A stretch of DNA of 64,000 nt from Mycobacterium sp. HUMS_12744610 (lineage in GTDB: Bacteria; Actinomycetota; Actinomycetes; Mycobacteriales; Mycobacteriaceae), in assembly GCF_041206865.1 (NCBI RefSeq), contig NZ_JBGEDP010000001.1, positions 4,464,001-4,528,000 on the forward strand. Direction: 5' to 3'. Under the pieces are notes generated by a model, which saw nothing but the letters and a program-made list of their open reading frames with translations, was not told where the DNA came from and ran no database searches. Shown here piece by piece: positions 45,961 through 55,446 of the stretch (the stretch's first letter is position 1; each line of letters opens with the position of its first letter). Position numbers and translations under genes: made by a program.

Positions 45961-46706
45961 TCTGAAGGACCCCGGGTTTGATGCACACCTCGTTTTGTGT
46001 GACCGGTGTTGTCCGATCCGATGAGGAGCGTAGTACCCGGACGCCCAGTTGTGCGCGGTCAGTTCGTGTCGTTGGCGTCGTGCCATGCCTGCCAGATGTC
46101 GGGGCGGAGCCGACCGCGGTCGGGTACCTGCAGGCCGACGGCGCGGGCCCAGGCGCGCACCTCGGCGGTGCTCGGCTCGGGCGCTGGGGCTGCTTGATCG
46201 AGTTCGGTGACGATCGATCTTGGTTGGCGAGATACGTTGCAGCGCAGCGTGGTCAGTGATCGCCCAGGCGTGGGCGGCGTGGGGTACGCACGTTCGGACG
46301 CGCCTGCTTGCGGGTGCGCGGCGATTGCCAGAACACCGCGTCGCGGCCCCCCGCGGTGGTGAACCACCGTCGATTGGGGTCCCGGCTTTCACGAACAACC
46401 AGCTGCGAGCGGTTTTCCCTGGACCGCTGCACAATCACATCGATGGCCGCACCGCGGCGCTGGCACGAGCGCAACGGCAGGCGTTCGACGATCACCGCAT
46501 CTGTGGGCCACTCGTTGAGGCTGACTGGGTAGCAGTACAGCGCCTTGACCCGCGGCCACGTCCCCGAGGTCCGAAACAGCAGGTCACCGCCGGGTTGGGG
46601 AACCCGCAGCAGATACAGCAGCCGGGAATCCTCATCCGGGTTCGAGCGCGATCACCAACTCCGCCACAGTCCCCGAGTCTGCCGGTGCGCGGCCCCGAAG
46701 CGGGCC
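45961..46706 (-). pseudogene. ERCC4-domain nuclease remnant with Lsr2-like tail
   Basis: The minus strand reads RLLYLLRVPQPGGDLLFRTS, SLNEWPTDAVIVERLPLRSC, RSRENRSQLVV and FWQSPRTRKQARPNVRTP, which I recognise as the N-terminal part of actinobacterial ERCC4-domain nucleases. After a deletion and frame change it ends STAEVRAWARAVGLQVPDRG then RPDIWQAWHDA, an Lsr2-type DNA-binding tail. The nuclease core is missing. The 5' end is cut by IS3-F. The segment is repeated at 63276-64000. Confidence 0.55.
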
Positions 46707-46714
46707 TGTGGGGC

Positions 46715-47695
46715 TTACTGGTGGCCGGTGTGCTCGGCGGCGTGCAGGCGCTGGTAGTGCTCGGCCTCGACCTCGGCCGGCGGGCGTCGGCCCAGACGGT
46801 GCATCAGCCTGGCTGTGTTGTACCAGTGCACCCACGCCGAGGTGATGTCCTCCAGGTCGGCGAGGGTGCGGATCGGGCCGTTGCGAAACGGTGAGCCCTC
46901 GCGGACGCACTCGGTTTTGTAGAGCCCAATAGTGGTTTCGGCGAGCGCGTTATCGAGGGCGTCTCCGACCGTGCCGACCGAAGGTTTCAGCCCGGCCAAC
47001 ATCAGAATTTCGGTGAAATGTATTGCGGTGTACTGTGATCCGGCATCGCTGTGGTGGATGGTGTTCCCGGACAGCGGACGACCCTCGCGGGCTCGGCGGG
47101 CTGCGGCGGCCCGAATGGCGCGTTCGACGAATGCGGTGTTTTTCCTCAGCGAGCATTCCCAGCCGGGGATCAGGCCGGCGTAGGCGTCGATGACAAACGC
47201 GGTATAGCCGAACCCGCCACCGTCGAGGGGCACGTAGGTGAAGTCGGCCACGTGCAGAGCGTCGGGTCGCGTTACCCGGAACCGCCGACCCACCAGGTCC
47301 GGTGCCCGCTCGGCGGCTGGATCCCGCTCGGTGGTGCGCACCCGGCGGGTTCGGGTCACGCCGCGCCAGCCGTTGGCGCGCATCAGCCGTTCTAGCGTGC
47401 AGCGGGCCACGGGGACGCCCTGGCGCTGCAGATGCGCCCACATCTTCACACTGCCGTACAGGCATTCTGGAGGCCGTTTGCCATCGCCGTCGGGCTCGTA
47501 GATGCCGGCCAGGATCTCGGTGATCGTGGTGTCCCATAGTGCCCGTTTCGACGGTGCTGCTGCCCGGTGTGCCCAGTAGGTACGCGGGGCGATCGCCACG
47601 CCCTGGATACCCAGAGCGCGGCAGATCGGTACGACCCCGAACCGGTCCTTGTGTTCGTCGATGAACGCACAGATCAGCGGTGTAGCGGGTCGCAC
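46715..47695 (-). CDS. IS3-F transposase OrfB
   Basis: This 326-residue integrase carries Asp in [14 protein letters not shown], Asp in [13 protein letters not shown] and Glu in [14 protein letters not shown]. It overlaps orfA by about 22 bp in the -1 frame and is probably made as an OrfAB fusion. Confidence 0.9.
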   Translation of the reverse strand: MRPATPLICAFIDEHKDRFGVVPICRALGIQGVAIAPRTYWAHRAAAPSKRALWDTTITEILAGIYEPDGDGKRPPECLYGSVKMWAHLQRQGVPVARCTLERLMRANGWRGVTRTRRVRTTERDPAAERAPDLVGRRFRVTRPDALHVADFTYVPLDGGGFGYTAFVIDAYAGLIPGWECSLRKNTAFVERAIRAAAARRAREGRPLSGNTIHHSDAGSQYTAIHFTEILMLAGLKPSVGTVGDALDNALAETTIGLYKTECVREGSPFRNGPIRTLADLEDITSAWVHWYNTARLMHRLGRRPPAEVEAEHYQRLHAAEHTGHQ

Positions 47696-47985
47696 TCCCG
47701 CGCGAAGAAAGTCGTTGCGGCTTTTAGTACTTCGATTGTGGTTTCGAGCTCGCGGTTCTTCCTGCGAAGCTCACGCAGCTCTTGTTTTTCTTCGCTGGAC
47801 ACCCCGGCCCTCTCGCCCGCGTCGACCTCGGCCTGGCGCACCCACTTGCGCAGCGTCTCCGCGCTCATCCCCAGCCGGCCGGAGATCTCGCGCATCGCCG
47901 CCCACTCCGTGGCGTAGTCATCGCGGTGTTCGCGGACCAACCGAACCGCCTTGGCCTTGGTGTTCTCGTCGTACTTGCTCGGCAT
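47674..47985 (-). CDS. IS3-F transposase OrfA
   Basis: ATG 47985 gives [20 protein letters not shown] with [21 protein letters not shown] and a coiled coil ([20 protein letters not shown]), ending [14 protein letters not shown]. Confidence 0.9.
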   Translation of the reverse strand: MPSKYDENTKAKAVRLVREHRDDYATEWAAMREISGRLGMSAETLRKWVRQAEVDAGERAGVSSEEKQELRELRRKNRELETTIEVLKAATTFFARECDPLHR

Positions 47986-48080
47986 CGTGCCCATCCTTCC
48001 CTCAGAAGAAGGTGTGCAAGAAACCCGGTACGGTTCATTCCTAGTGCACAAATCCGCACCAGCGACCACCCAAACCCACA

Positions 48081-49307
48081 GGTCACAGCCCTACAGCCCG
48101 ACCCAGCCAGCCAAAGTGATAAAAGTCAGGTGTCATACCGGTGTCCTACCGCAGTGTCCAGCGGCATCTTGCCATCACGGTCGAGAAGCGGTACCGGGAC
48201 AAGATTGCCGCGAAATGCTTTGCCTACGCCTCGGATTGCGGTGGGCTGAGCCTGATCCTTTACGACGCAACCACATTGTGGTTCGAGGCTGAGAACGAAG
48301 ACGAACTCCGCAAGGTCGGCTATAGCAAGGACCGCAAAGTCGATCCACAAATCGTGGTCGGGCTGCTGGTAGACCGCACCGGGTTTCCGCTGGAAATCAG
48401 TTGCCACGAGGGCAATACCGCTGAGACGACCACGATAGTGCCGATCATCACCAGCTTCACCGAGCGCCACGATCTCAAAGACACGCCGGTGGTGGTCGCC
48501 GCCGATGCCGGGATGTTGTCGGCAGCCAATCTCAAAGCCCTCGACGAACTCGGCTGCTCGTTCATCGTCGGCTCTCGAACCACCAAAGCCCCCGGGGATC
48601 TGGAATCCCATTTCCATTGGAACGGCGATGCTTTCACCGAAAAACAGATCATCGACACGGTCACCCCGCGACACGGAAAATCCAAGGTCAACGACATCAA
48701 GCTGCGGTCCGAACCGGTCTGGGACCCCGCCGAGCACCCGAATGCGTGGCGGGCAATCTGGTCCTATTCGGCCACCCGGGCCCGCCGCGACCAGAAGACC
48801 CTGGCCGCCCAGGAACAACGCGCCCGCGCCATCGTCGATGGAGAACGGCCCGCCAAATCCGCCCGGTTCGTCAAGGTCAACGGTTCTGACCGCCACCTCG
48901 ACGAAACCGCCCTGGCCCGAGCCCAATCGCTGGTCGGCCTCAAAGGCTACGTCACCAACGTCCCGGTTACGGCGATGCCGGCCACCGAGGTCATCGACAA
49001 ATACCACGACCTGTGGAAGGTCGAGAAGTCGTTCCGGATGTCCAAATCAGACCTCGCCGCCCGCCCGATCTTCCACCACCAGCGCCAATCCATCGAAGCG
49101 CACCTGACCATCGTGTTCACCGCCCTGGCCGTCTCCCACGCCATCCAGTCCCGCACCGGCCTGTCCATCGCCCAAGTCGTCAAACAACTGCGGCCCCTGC
49201 GCAGCGCCACCATCGCCATCAACGGCACCACCCAAACCTTCCCGCCAGCCATTCCCGCAGGCCAGCGCCACATTCTCGACTCGCTCGGGCTCAAAACGGG
49301 GCACTAA
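48081..49307 (+). pseudogene. IS1634-family transposase 2 (5' truncated)
   Basis: From about 48141 the frame reads VSYRSVQRHLAI, LSLILYDATTLWFEAE (first Asp), VVAADAGMLSAANL (second Asp) and YHDLWKVEKSFRMSKSDLAA (Glu), to a TAA at 49307. The N-terminal 100 residues are missing. GATAAAAGTCAGGTG at about 48118 resembles the end of IS1634 element 1, so an internal deletion joins an IS end to the middle of the gene. Confidence 0.8.
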
Positions 49308-49624
49308 CGAATGTCCTAACTCAGGCCGGACGGCACCCTGATCCTCCCGCCCTCACGGGCTACAACCTCGCAATCCCCCACCAGACACGCGCTGATCACC
49401 AGTTTGCTCCGTTTGCTGAGCCGGGCCTTGCCCACGCTGAAAGCTTCACCTCGCTGACACCCAGCTCAGCAGCGATCACCGTGATCGTCGCACCCTCGGG
49501 GTGTCCCGGTACAGCGCGGCCGCGTCACGCTTGAACTCATCGGGATGATTTTTCTTTGCCATCGGGTTGGATCATCTCGCTTCCCCAGGCCAAGCCTGGA
49601 ATTAAGCGTGTCCAACACACGGGG
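49308..49624 (-). pseudogene. IS3 orfA relic
   Basis: ATG 49562 reads MAKKNHPDEFKRDAAALYRD then, after a frameshift, GATITVIAAELGVSE, the start of an IS3 orfA. It degenerates after about 60 codons. It lies against the 3' end of the monooxygenase gene. Confidence 0.6.
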
Positions 49625-51148
49625 TTAAGTCCCGCCAGAAGCCAATTCGCAAGTGCTTTGGTGTGATGTCGAGGCCGGCAGAGTTACCGACCGGGATGCT
49701 TTGGTCGTGAAGCGCAGACCGTCATCGATCTTGCCGCGGCGTATTTGACGAACATCGAAGAGGTAATTCTGCTTTGCTTTCCACGGACCGCGGGATCCGG
49801 ACTTAGGCAGTTGATCCATGGCGCGTTGGAAGTAGCCGGGCGCAAAATCCGTGAACGGCAGCTCCTCGACATCCTCGCCAGGGTGGGGAGCTACGACGGT
49901 GTCGTAGCCGTGCGCATCCATGTAGTTGAGTAACCGACAGACATATTCAGACACTAGGTCTGCTTTCAGTGTCCATGACGCGTTGATGTAACCGATAGTG
50001 AAGGCCATGTTCGGGACATCGGATAGCAGCATGGCCTTATAGGTCATCGACTTGGCGACGTCGACGACCTTGCCGTTGTGGGTAACCTTGGCGCCGCCGA
50101 ACAACCGCATGTTCAAACCGGTTGCGGCGACAATGATGTCGGCCGTCAACTCCTGACCCGAGGAAAGCTTGATCCCGGTCCTGGTGATGCGGTCGATAGT
50201 ATCGGTGACTACAGTGGCCTTGCCGTCCCGAATGGCCTTGAAAAGGTCCCCGTTAGGGGCCAGGCATATCCGTTCATCCCACGGGTTGTACTTCGGCCCG
50301 AAATGCTTCTCCACGTCATAGCCTGCGGGCAGCTGGTATTTAGCCCAAGCGATCAACGCTTTTCGCATGGAACGGGGAAAGCGACGCGCCAGTCTGTACT
50401 GCGCTACAGCTAAGAGGATGTTCTTCCAGCGGTTGACGAAGTCCGCGGTCCTTGTCGGTAACCACTTGATGAGCTGTACGGCGATGGGGTCGATGTTTGG
50501 CAGGGATCCGATGTAAGTCGGTGAACGCTGCAGCATCGTGACCTGGCCAGCGCCTGAATCCACGAGGGACGGAATAAGGGTCACTGCGGTAGCACCGCTG
50601 CCGATAACGATGATGTTCTTGCCCGCATAATCGAGGTCTTCGGGCCAGTTCTGCGGGTGAACAATAACTCCTTCGAAATCCTCCTCGCCCCGGAATTCTG
50701 GACGGTACCCCTGGTCGTAGTCGTAGTAGCCGGTGCACGCAAACAGGAACGCGGCCGTGATCTCGGTCGTTTTCTGGCGGTCCCCAGCGACCTTGATCGT
50801 CCAGCGCCTGTCGGCGTCCGACCAGTCCGCAGACAATACCTGGCTACCAAACCGGATGTGTTTGTCGATGCCGCTCTCGGTGGCAGCTTCCCAGAGATAA
50901 TCCTTGATGGTGGCTCCATCAACGGTGAAGCGCGGCGAGTGCCACGGCTTGAAGCGGAACCCGAAAGTGCACATGTCGGAATCCGATCGGATGCCGGGAT
51001 ACTTGAACAGGTCCCATGTACCACCCAGATCAGCTCTGCGCTCTAGAACTAAATAACTCTTGTTGGGACAGCGCTCCTGCAGATGCCAGGCAGCGCTGAT
51101 ACCGGAAATACCAGCACCCACAATCACAACGTCAAAGGATTCGGACAT
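49625..51148 (-). CDS. EthA-like Baeyer-Villiger monooxygenase
   Basis: This 507-residue flavoprotein has FAD-binding VVIVGAGISGISAAWHL, GTWDLFKYPGIRSDSDM, the BVMO fingerprint FEGVIVHPQNW (FxGxxxHxxxW) and NADPH-binding IIVIGSGATAVTLIPSL. It follows M. tuberculosis EthA through most of its length (LKADLVSEYVCRLLNYMD, KIDDGLRF). The last 20 residues are divergent and may come from the adjoining IS relic. It is predicted to insert oxygen next to a carbonyl or oxidise sulfur using NADPH and O2. It lies 45 bp after the hydrolase gene on the same strand. Confidence 0.88.
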   Translation of the reverse strand: MSESFDVVIVGAGISGISAAWHLQERCPNKSYLVLERRADLGGTWDLFKYPGIRSDSDMCTFGFRFKPWHSPRFTVDGATIKDYLWEAATESGIDKHIRFGSQVLSADWSDADRRWTIKVAGDRQKTTEITAAFLFACTGYYDYDQGYRPEFRGEEDFEGVIVHPQNWPEDLDYAGKNIIVIGSGATAVTLIPSLVDSGAGQVTMLQRSPTYIGSLPNIDPIAVQLIKWLPTRTADFVNRWKNILLAVAQYRLARRFPRSMRKALIAWAKYQLPAGYDVEKHFGPKYNPWDERICLAPNGDLFKAIRDGKATVVTDTIDRITRTGIKLSSGQELTADIIVAATGLNMRLFGGAKVTHNGKVVDVAKSMTYKAMLLSDVPNMAFTIGYINASWTLKADLVSEYVCRLLNYMDAHGYDTVVAPHPGEDVEELPFTDFAPGYFQRAMDQLPKSGSRGPWKAKQNYLFDVRQIRRGKIDDGLRFTTKASRSVTLPASTSHQSTCELASGGT

Positions 51149-51193
51149 AAAACTGCATGCTCCCTTCTTGGCGACGGTCTCGGTAAGGTTCGA

Positions 51194-52084
51194 TCACTTC
51201 AGGTAGCCGACCAGGGCCCCCTCGGTGCCGAAGAGTTCCTCTTGCCATTGCTCGAGCAACGCGTTGGTGTCGATGTCGTCGGGGTGAAATCCCGGTCGCA
51301 AGTATTGCCTGAGCTCTGGGATCAAACCCCTGAATATCGGACCGCGGTAGACCCGATAGGTCTCACGCACCAACCGCACTGGTTGACGGCACGCTTCGGG
51401 ATCCCGCGCCACCGAATACGCCAGCGTGCCACTCATGAGGAGGAGCAGAAGGGGAATCATTACCGCCATCACACGTCGACGCACCCGCTCGGTACCCCCC
51501 ACCGACCGGAATACATCGAAGGCAACCGACTTGTGCTCAAGTTCCTCCAGCGCATGCCACTTCAGGAGATTCCACACCTCCGCATCGCCCGGGATCGCCC
51601 GGAAGTCCTCATCGCCGAGCAGCCGCTCAGCAAGTATCGCGGTGAAGTGTTCTGCGGCTGCTGTCACCGCCAGCGGAATCCGAGCCGGCAGCAACTCCTC
51701 GATGCGTTTCACCCAGTCAACAAACTTTTCTGAATCCCACCACCCGATCGGATACCCCATGTCAACGAGCTTGTCATTGAGCGCCCGATGCTGCTGGCCA
51801 TGCACCGATTCCTGACCGATAAACCCGGCCACTCGCTTCTTCAACCCAGGATCGGTGACCTCATCGGCGAACCGCCGCACCGACCGAATGAACAACTCCT
51901 CCCCCGGCGGGAACGACCCCGACAAGTTCGCCCACAGGTGGCTGAAAATGATGTCGCCATCGAAGAAATACTTGCTGTCCTCGCCAAAGGGGAAACGTAT
52001 TCGCCGGGTCCTCGGATACTGAGACCCCACACTTGCGGCACTCGCAGTGGTCACCGCACCTTGTCCTGTGTCTTCGTCGACCAT
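51194..52084 (-). CDS. Metal-dependent hydrolase (PF10118-like)
   Basis: This 296-residue paralogue of the gene at 40589 has the same motifs: GQESVHGQQH, AAEHFTAILAERL, HALEELEHKSVAFD and the membrane helix VMIPLLLLLMSGTLAYSV. ATG 52084 is the first gene of the operon with the EthA-like enzyme. A perfect palindrome sits 37 bp upstream. The two products probably act on the same hydrophobic substrate, but which is unknown. Confidence 0.87.
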   Translation of the reverse strand: MVDEDTGQGAVTTASAASVGSQYPRTRRIRFPFGEDSKYFFDGDIIFSHLWANLSGSFPPGEELFIRSVRRFADEVTDPGLKKRVAGFIGQESVHGQQHRALNDKLVDMGYPIGWWDSEKFVDWVKRIEELLPARIPLAVTAAAEHFTAILAERLLGDEDFRAIPGDAEVWNLLKWHALEELEHKSVAFDVFRSVGGTERVRRRVMAVMIPLLLLLMSGTLAYSVARDPEACRQPVRLVRETYRVYRGPIFRGLIPELRQYLRPGFHPDDIDTNALLEQWQEELFGTEGALVGYLK

Positions 52085-52121
52085 GACAGGCTACCTTTCC
52101 TCGAACATCGAGTTTCGGATA

Positions 52122-52134
52122 CCGATAGTATCGG
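52122..52134. promoter_or_regulatory. CCGATAGTATCGG palindromic operator
   Basis: A perfect 13-bp palindrome CCGATA-G-TATCGG upstream of the hydrolase-monooxygenase operon. It also contains GATAC-N5-GTATC one register out. Confidence 0.6.
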
Positions 52135-52515
52135 GTTCTAACGCGGAATGCTACACGCTACAAGGTCCTTCCAGAGGGACTGTCTGAACAACGGTGGATC
52201 TGATTTTGGTCTGACAGGCCGGGCGTGAGCTTGGCGGGAATGACTGACGATGTCAGAAACACTCGATCCCATGGCGATTGAACTGGATCAACGTGAGCTT
52301 CCTGAACAGCTGCTGGCTCAAGCGAGGGAACAAGGTGTCGAGCTGGTCAGCCCGAACGGTCTGCTGAATCAGTTGACTAAGAACGTGCTCGAGACGGCGC
52401 TGGATGCCGAGATGGCCGAGCACCTTGGTTATGACATGTCCCCGGTGAATGAGTCCGCCTTGTTTTAGAGTCCTGCGGAATTTGTCAACCTGAATGAGGC
52501 ACCGTTGAGGGGTAT

Positions 52516-53538
52516 TTACTGAGTGGCCTCCTCGGTGTCGTCTGGTTTGTTGATCCACGAGCCGTTGGGCAGTTTCGGTGGTTTGGGAGGCTTGCGCACG
52601 AACCGTTCTGGGTGTGCGGCGTAGGCGGTGTCGAGCACGCCGGCGCGCTTCTCGCGGACGATGACGGCGGTGCCGTAATGCACGTCGGCGGGAACGTGTA
52701 AGCCCAGCCCGGTATGGCGATGTTCATCGTTGTACCAGCCGAAGAAGATCTGGCAGTGCCGGCGGGCGGTCTCGATCGAGGCGAACCAATCAGGGAAGTC
52801 GGGCCGATACTTCAGTGTCTTGAATTGCGCCTCGCTGAACGGGTTGTCGTCGGAGACGTGCGGGCGTGAGTGCGACTGGGTGACGCCCAGGTCGGCGAGC
52901 AGGAACGCCACCGGCTTGGAGGTCATCGAAGAGCCACGGTCGGCGTGGATGGTCAACTGGTCGCGGCCGATACCCTGCTTGGCGCATGTCTGGCGGATCA
53001 GCACCTCGGCCAGCGCCGCAGACTCCCGGTGCGCGACCATCCATCCGACCGCGTAGCGGGAGAAGATGTCCAAGATCACGTAGAGGTAGTAGTACGTCCA
53101 CTTCGCCGGGCCGCGCAGCTTGGTGATGTCCCATGACCAGACTGAATTTGGCTGGCGTGCAACTAATTCCGGCTTCACCGTCGCGGGGTGGGTGGCTTGG
53201 CGGCGCCGCTCCTTGCTTTCACCGGCTTGGCGCAGCAGCCGGTAGAAGGTCGAGATCGAGCCGAGGTAGCGGCCTTCGTCGAGCAGTGTGGCCCACACCT
53301 CGGTCGGCGAGGTGTCGACGAAGCGCTCGCTGTGCAACTCAGCCAGGATCGCGGCCCGCTCAGTGGCAGACAACGCGCGAGGCTGCGGTCGGTCCTTGTG
53401 GCCGATCGGCGCCGGCCGCTGCGGTGGCGGGCTGTGCCGGTGTCGGCGGTAGTAGCTGGCTTGGGCGACACCGACGACATCGCAGGCGTTGCGTACGCCG
53501 ATCTTGGGCGCCAGCTCGGCGATCGCTGCGTCGCTCAC
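52516..53538 (-). CDS. IS3-G transposase OrfB
   Basis: This 340-residue integrase has an HTH-21-like start (IGVRNACDVVGVAQASYYRR). The catalytic Asp is in VWSWDITKLRG, the second Asp in IHADRGSSMTS and the Glu in NPFSEAQFKTLKYR. ATG 53538 overlaps the orfA stop by four bases, so expression is by coupling, not frameshifting. Confidence 0.9.
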   Translation of the reverse strand: MSDAAIAELAPKIGVRNACDVVGVAQASYYRRHRHSPPPQRPAPIGHKDRPQPRALSATERAAILAELHSERFVDTSPTEVWATLLDEGRYLGSISTFYRLLRQAGESKERRRQATHPATVKPELVARQPNSVWSWDITKLRGPAKWTYYYLYVILDIFSRYAVGWMVAHRESAALAEVLIRQTCAKQGIGRDQLTIHADRGSSMTSKPVAFLLADLGVTQSHSRPHVSDDNPFSEAQFKTLKYRPDFPDWFASIETARRHCQIFFGWYNDEHRHTGLGLHVPADVHYGTAVIVREKRAGVLDTAYAAHPERFVRKPPKPPKLPNGSWINKPDDTEEATQ

Positions 53539-54011
53539 TTCATCGACCCGTTCTCGGGCTCCGCGCTCTCGGAGAGCGTCTCCAAGAGCGCGTGCAGTTT
53601 TGCCTGCACGTCCACCACGAAGCGGGTCTTGGCCAGCTCCTGCTCCAGTTGGCGCTTCTCGGCCTCCAGCCGGGTGATCCGCTCGGCCTGTGGGTCGCGC
53701 CGCTTACGTCCGCGCGGAACGGCCAAGCCAGCCAGCGCGCCAGCGTCGCGGGCCTGCCGCCACTGCACAATGTGGCTGGAATACAAGCCCTCCCGGCGCA
53801 ACAGCGCACCCTTCTCACCTTCGGGAGCAGCGTCGTAAGCGGCCAGCATCTCCAGCTTGTACTTCGCGGTGAACCTCCGGCGCCGGGCACGCTCGGGCAC
53901 CTCAGGGTCAGGACGTTCCATCCCAGCGTCATTCATCCGACCAGGATCTTCGATCCCGGTCGCTCGGACCAATGCGGTCACCTTGTTCGTCATCTCGGGG
54001 AAGCTCTCCAT
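53535..54011 (-). CDS. IS3-G transposase OrfA
   Basis: This 158-residue protein has the HTH RRFTAKYKLEMLAAYDAA, LLRREGLYSSHIVQWRQ and a C-terminal coiled coil (RLEAEKRQLEQELAKTRFVV). Confidence 0.85.
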   Translation of the reverse strand: MESFPEMTNKVTALVRATGIEDPGRMNDAGMERPDPEVPERARRRRFTAKYKLEMLAAYDAAPEGEKGALLRREGLYSSHIVQWRQARDAGALAGLAVPRGRKRRDPQAERITRLEAEKRQLEQELAKTRFVVDVQAKLHALLETLSESAEPENGSMK

Positions 54012-54032
54012 CCCCGCCCTCGGGTCACTAAT

Positions 54033-55317
54033 TGTCAGGGGGCAGGTGCCTCAACTCAGGTTGGCAGAGAGGGCTGTGGCCCCGAGGGGGGCCGGAAGGG
54101 ACGATGAAGAACATGGCTGGCCGGAAGAAGCATTCCGCCGAGGACGTGGTGCGTAAGCTGCGCCGCGCTGATGAGCTCGCCGCGGCGGGCAAGACCAACG
54201 AAGAGATCGCGGCCGAGCTGGAGGTCTCGCCGGCCACGCTGTACAACTGGCGACGCAGCTATGGCGGCATGGACGTGGACGCGGCCAAGGAGCTCAAAGA
54301 ACTGCGGGAACAGAGCAGCCGCCTCAAGCGGCTGCTGGCCGAGGCCGAGCTGGAAAAGGACGCCCTGCGGGAGGTCGCCAAGGGAAAATTCTGAGCCCGG
54401 ACGCCAAGCGCCGCGCTGTGGACATGCTCAAGGAGGTTCTGGGCATGTCAGAACGGCTGGCGTGCAAGGCGGTCGGGCTTGCCCGTTCCACCTATCGCCG
54501 CACGCCGCTTGCGGCTACCCCGGCTGACCCTGACGCGCTGCTACGGCAGTGGTTGCGGGATTACTCGGCCAAACACCCCTGCCATGGGTTTCGGCGCGCC
54601 TGGGCGGCCCTGCGCCACGACGAACACCGTGAGGTGAACAAGAAGAAGGTGCATCGGCTGTGGAAGCAGGAGGGGCTGCAGCGCCGGGTGCACAGCCCGC
54701 GCAAACGCTCCGGGGCCTGCACCGCCCCGCACGTCGAGGCCGATGCGCCCAAGGTGGTGTGGGCGCTGGATTTCCAGTTCGACTCCACCATCGACGGCAA
54801 AGCGGTCAAGATCGCCTCGATGCTCGACGAGCACACCCGAGAATCGTTGCTGAACATCGTGGAGCGCTCGATCACCGCCGAGCGGCTCATCGCCGAGCTG
54901 GAGCGGGTGTTCGCCGCGGCCGGCGGTCCACCGAAGGTACTGCGAATGGACAACGGCCCTGAGCTCATTTCCCAAGCGCTCCAACAGTTCTGCGATGGCA
55001 AGGTGGGGCTGTGCTACATCCCGCCCGGAACGCCGTGGAACAACGGCTACATCGAATCGTTCAACAACCGGCTACGAAGGGAGTGCCTCAACCGCAACCA
55101 CTGGACCAACCTGCTCGAAGCCCGCGTGGTCATCGGCGACTTCAAGCACGAACACAATCATCGACACCGTCACTCAGCGCTGGGCTACCTCACCCCCGCC
55201 GAGTACGCTGCCCGATGCAGCCACACCCACCACCCCGTGACCTGCGAGATCAACTGAGACCGGTATCAACACAACCTGGCTCCAAAACCAGGTGGACCGA
55301 CTATCGGGGACCTGCCA
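54033..55317 (+). mobile_element. IS3-family element C
   Basis: About 1285 bp, beginning TGTCAGGGGGCAGG and ending GGGGACCTGCCA. The terminal repeats are imperfect. It is inserted beside element G within the type 3 IS256 fragment. Confidence 0.7.
54104..55257 (+). CDS. IS3-C transposase OrfAB
   Basis: orfA (54104-54394) has HTH KTNEEIAAELEVSPATLYNW and a coiled coil. It ends at G-GGA-AAA (54382-54388), a -1 slippery site into orfB (SPDAKRRAVDMLKEVLGM). The catalytic Asp is in VVWALDFQFDST, the second in RMDNGPELIS and the Glu in NGYIESFNNRLRR. Both frames are intact. Confidence 0.9.
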
Positions 55318-55446
55318 GTTATGACAAGCACGACCCGGCTTGGCACGGGAGCGGGAACTTACGCAACGGCATCCGCGCCAAGACGGTGCTCACGAAATCG
55401 GCCCGGTCAAGATCGGGTCCCGCGCGACACCAACAGCAGCTTCGAA

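Larger units (their letters stand above)
46707..48080 (-). mobile_element. IS3-family element F
   Basis: About 1374 bp with ends TGTGGGGCTTACTGG and (minus strand) TGTGGGTTTGGGTGG. It encodes overlapping orfA and orfB. No clear target duplication is seen. Confidence 0.75.
52437..54036 (-). mobile_element. IS3-family element G
   Basis: Its borders are approximate, from TGTCCCCGG at 52437 to near 54036, where element C begins. It contains orfA (53535-54011) and orfB (52516-53538), whose stop and start overlap in ATGA. Confidence 0.65.
52175..55446 (+). mobile_element. IS256-family element type 3 (fragment, interrupted)
   Basis: The left end is AGGGACTGTCTGAACAACGG. The transposase N-terminus at 52250 (DQRELPEQLLAQAREQGVEL, AEMAEHLGYD) resumes at 55326 as KHDPAWHGSGNLRNGIRAKT. 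The two IS3 elements between are bracketed by an 8-bp repeat GTTATGAC (52428-52435, 55318-55325). The rest of the element is cut off by IS256 type 2 at 55447. Confidence 0.7.
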
